A stretch of 15,270 nucleotides of DNA from Thermoplasmatota archaeon (GTDB lineage Archaea; Thermoplasmatota; E2; DHVEG-1): the NCBI GenBank assembly GCA_030609445.1, contig JAUWCF010000002.1:1-15270 (forward strand), in the 5' to 3' direction. Shown here one piece after another: positions 14,192 through 15,270 of this stretch. A model generated the notes under the pieces. It was given only the letters and a program-made list of their open reading frames with translations, was not told where the DNA came from and did no database searches. A program made the position numbers and the translations under genes. How positions within the stretch are numbered: position 1 is the stretch's first letter; each line of letters opens with the position of its first letter.

Positions 14192-14201
14192 TTATAAAAA
14201 A
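14192..14201 (-). promoter_or_regulatory. TATA-like element of the isoprenoid operon
   Basis: On the minus strand it reads TTTTTTATAA and ends 21 bases before the ipk ATG. The predicted start of transcription is therefore at or just before the ATG, so the message could be leaderless despite the GGAAG at 14175-14179. Confidence 0.45.
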
Positions 14202-14235
14202 GGATTTTGATGAGTAAAATGAAAAATCGTATTTC

Positions 14236-15270
14236 TTAATTCTCTATTCGTTTTCTTTGAATAACGAGGTAGCCTACTGATACAATAAGTATTAGTACGG
14301 CAATCGCCAGAATGATTCCTCCGATTGATGATTCAGGCTGCTTCTCATGTGGATGTTCTACTGATCCAAAAGGCATATGACCATTTATTGAAGTATCTGT
14401 ATCAAATCTTAATGTCTGAGGATGATCCCAGGTGTTAGCATCGCTGTATCCATCGTTTGGAACATACATTCGTAGATCTGGATCCCCGAAGTATACAACG
14501 TTTTCTGCGGAATCCCACCACCATTGAGGAGGCCCGCCGTTGTCGCCGAGGTAGAGTATTCCAACATGACTCATTCCTTTAACATATGCCTCACCAACAG
14601 TATCTCCAAGGATGATATCTCTAGGGATAGACTGACGCCAAATCGCTCCATACCACGAGGTTGGCCAGGGATCCTGCACTTGAAATACTGAGCCATGACG
14701 GATCATCATGAGATGTAAATAGGTATTTGATGTCTGACAGATACTTGTGATAAAACCTGCTGAATGAAGATTATCCATCAAGCCTTCCATATCTAACGAG
14801 TTCTTTTTTGATAAAGGATATTTTGAAAATGATAATGTTCCAGTGAGCCCATCATATAAATTCTCAGTGTTTAATCTGAAAGGTATTATTTTTATCATAT
14901 CTAAAACGGTGTTGATTTTTTCTCGAACTGGTTTTCTTGCAAGAACCCAGTCGTAACCAGTTGCAGGGAAGAACAAACCGTTGATATTTGTATACGGCCA
15001 GATTCCTTTAAAATCCATAGACATAGTATCTGGTTCTTCAGTTGAACCAAGCAGCCAATCATATCCTCTCCAAGGATTTTCTTCTTTTATGGCACCAGCA
15101 AACCGCTTTGCAGGCCTATGACTTTCAAAACCTTCTTCAGGATCCCAGAAGAGTGTCGAACCGCCATCTGTATGCATACCATGTGATGCATGTATCCATA
15201 AGATTACTCCTTGGTTCAAATTATGCATAACAGTCTCAAGTTTTGTGGAAAAAACAGTATCAAATCCGCC
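14236..15270 (-). CDS. C25-like (gingipain/caspase-fold) surface protein, 5' end missing
   Basis: The frame is open to the right edge, so 344 residues are seen and the N-terminus lies outside; the internal ATG at 15228 is not the true start. Residues below are counted from that ATG. GVILWIHASHG (7-17) resembles the His-Gly strand of C25 and other caspase-fold peptidases. ILGDTVGEAY and YFGDPDLRMYV match the late C25 blocks, the second closing the catalytic domain. The only cysteine is C164 in SICQTSN, a possible nucleophile, but it lies 148 residues after H16, far more than in gingipains. A linker, a membrane helix (about 302-323) and a basic tail follow, so the protein is anchored with its bulk outside. 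Peptidase activity is a guess. Confidence 0.7.
   Translation of the reverse strand, partial: GGFDTVFSTKLETVMHNLNQGVILWIHASHGMHTDGGSTLFWDPEEGFESHRPAKRFAGAIKEENPWRGYDWLLGSTEEPDTMSMDFKGIWPYTNINGLFFPATGYDWVLARKPVREKINTVLDMIKIIPFRLNTENLYDGLTGTLSFSKYPLSKKNSLDMEGLMDNLHSAGFITSICQTSNTYLHLMMIRHGSVFQVQDPWPTSWYGAIWRQSIPRDIILGDTVGEAYVKGMSHVGILYLGDNGGPPQWWWDSAENVVYFGDPDLRMYVPNDGYSDANTWDHPQTLRFDTDTSINGHMPFGSVEHPHEKQPESSIGGIILAIAVLILIVSVGYLVIQRKRIEN

Overview
This window is a compact stretch of an AT-rich archaeal genome. The archaeal markers are: an archaeal-type glutamyl-tRNA synthetase, isopentenyl phosphate kinase plus type 2 IPP isomerase plus a Sulfolobus-like prenyl synthase, elongation factor aEF1B with its small zinc-ribbon partner, a TIGR00266/AIM24 protein, TATA-box promoters, and GGTGA/GGAGG ribosome sites. 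A euryarchaeon, perhaps of the Thermoplasmatota, fits best; that placement is inference from gene content only. I see no rRNA, tRNA, CRISPR array or insertion sequence.

Left third (1-4146). A minus-strand gene probably starts at base 14 and leaves the window. Next come a minus-strand SlyD-like FKBP, a 50-residue zinc-finger protein (892-1044), and the pair lemA-htpX (1196-2689), a membrane quality-control module. A minus-strand M20 dipeptidase of the PepD type converges on htpX.

Middle (4304-9580). An LsrF-type Schiff-base aldolase/thiolase is followed by a zinc-dependent polyol/threonine-type dehydrogenase; together they suggest an undefined sugar or sugar-phosphate pathway. A minus-strand TIGR00266 protein and a small membrane protein, joined by an ATGA overlap, come next. 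Divergent from them is the zinc ribbon-aEF1B translation pair. Two minus-strand genes follow: a membrane-anchored double winged-helix regulator and a predicted lipoprotein with a NosD-type beta-helix that starts at TTG.

Right third (9629-15270, all minus). The gene order ipk-fni-ids-gltX forms a tight operon with overlaps or gaps of no more than 3 bases. It runs from isopentenyl phosphate to IPP, to DMAPP, to GGPP for archaeal ether lipids, and ends with Glu-tRNA synthesis. The window closes inside a surface-anchored protein that looks like a C25/caspase-fold peptidase; its 5' part lies outside.

Most of the window is core metabolism. The points most worth a second look are a His-to-Cys change in the isomerase active-site motif, the long His-to-Cys spacing of the C25-like protein, the lsrF-dehydrogenase pair, the TIGR00266-membrane protein couple, and an FKBP that lacks the usual active-site Asp.
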